A DNA stretch of 25,472 nt, from the NCBI GenBank assembly GCA_945866505.1, contig CAMBHH010000021.1, forward strand, positions 1-25,472, in the 5' to 3' direction. Source of the stretch: Flavobacterium psychrophilum (GTDB lineage: Bacteria > Bacteroidota > Bacteroidia > Flavobacteriales > Flavobacteriaceae). Shown piece after piece: positions 25,257 through 25,472 of this stretch. A program made the translations under genes and the position numbers. The first letter of the stretch is position 1; each line of letters opens with the position of its first letter. Below the pieces are notes generated by a model. The model was given only the letters and a program-made list of their open reading frames with translations, was not told the DNA's origin and made no database searches.

Positions 25257-25463
25257 ATGAAAAATCCACAAATTCTTGTTTTGTTCCTTATCGGGGCGGT
25301 ACTGACTATCATTGGTGCGTTTTACAAAATTACAAACCAACCCAAAGATTGGACTACTTTTTTCTTAATCATCGGAATGACTTTCGAAGCCGTTGCGGGA
25401 ATTTTATTGATTCTAAAATTATTTAAGAAAAAAGACAATACAGATTCATTTTTAGATAGTTAA
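25257..25463 (+). CDS. Small two-helix membrane protein resembling the GldL N-terminus
   Basis: 68 aa with two transmembrane helices, ILVLFLIGAVLTIIGAFYKI and FFLIIGMTFEAVAGILLIL, then a short charged tail. The pattern IGA-x-x-x-IGAxxKIT, a short loop, then IGMxxEA resembles the membrane hairpin at the N-terminus of GldL, the inner-membrane motor component of gliding and type IX secretion. It lacks the long cytoplasmic part of GldL. It may be a free-standing relative of that hairpin, of unknown role. It follows the oxidoreductase by 38 nt, with a near-match TATCTTAG in the gap. Confidence 0.7.
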   Translation: MKNPQILVLFLIGAVLTIIGAFYKITNQPKDWTTFFLIIGMTFEAVAGILLILKLFKKKDNTDSFLDS

Positions 25464-25472
25464 TTCTCACTT

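Overview
The window is AT-rich chromosomal DNA from a member of the Bacteroidota, most likely a Flavobacterium or close relative. The signs are: TonB-dependent receptors with N-terminal carboxypeptidase-regulatory-like domains, a PorD-type protein, a GldL-like small membrane protein, flavobacterial gene clusters (bamD-rpoZ-coaBC-porD; rpsF-rpsR-rplI), few Shine-Dalgarno sequences, and several promoters of the form TTG-N17-19-TAnnTTTG, the Bacteroidota housekeeping sigma consensus. Assignments come from reading protein motifs by eye; no database search was run.

Layout. 1-2804: minus-strand operon bamD > rpoZ > coaBC > porD (porD runs off the left edge), behind a clear promoter and a leader of about 130 nt. 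2835-4296: minus-strand pair of a DUF6913-like gene and dapA. 4297-6027: plus-strand pair encoding a 5'-nucleotidase split into two proteins, with the C-terminal domain as a lipoprotein encoded first and the metallophosphatase as a probable Tat substrate encoded second. 6040-8595: minus-strand ligA and a small DUF6495-like gene. 8710-11957: a large Oar-like TonB-dependent receptor with its own promoter and terminator. 12001-13212: ribosomal operon rpsF-rpsR-rplI. 13320-14015: orphan LytTR response regulator. 14012-18782: minus-strand run nadC > four-helix-bundle gene > yihY > priA. 18891-20934: minus-strand CPBP protease > menE. 21042-25463: plus-strand arsC-like gene, a second TonB-dependent receptor, a saccharopine-dehydrogenase-like oxidoreductase and a GldL-like small membrane protein. 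No stretch over 300 bases lacks a gene. I saw no tRNA, rRNA, CRISPR array or insertion sequence.

The region is mostly housekeeping: cell-envelope assembly (BamD, PorD, two receptors), cofactor synthesis (CoaBC, NadC, MenE), lysine/peptidoglycan precursor synthesis (DapA), replication and repair (LigA, PriA), translation and transcription (S6, S18, L9, RNA polymerase omega).

The most unusual object is at about 17413-17915. A small gene for a four-helix-bundle protein of the 23S rRNA intervening-sequence (S23/IVP) family sits between nadC and yihY. It is bracketed by two inversely oriented arrays of degenerate CAG-NNNN heptamers in strict 7-nt register, whose outer ends form a perfect 9-bp inverted repeat. 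A three-unit relative of the same heptamer lies between the two halves of the split 5'-nucleotidase. Together these suggest a small repeat-associated or mobile cassette, but mobility is an inference.
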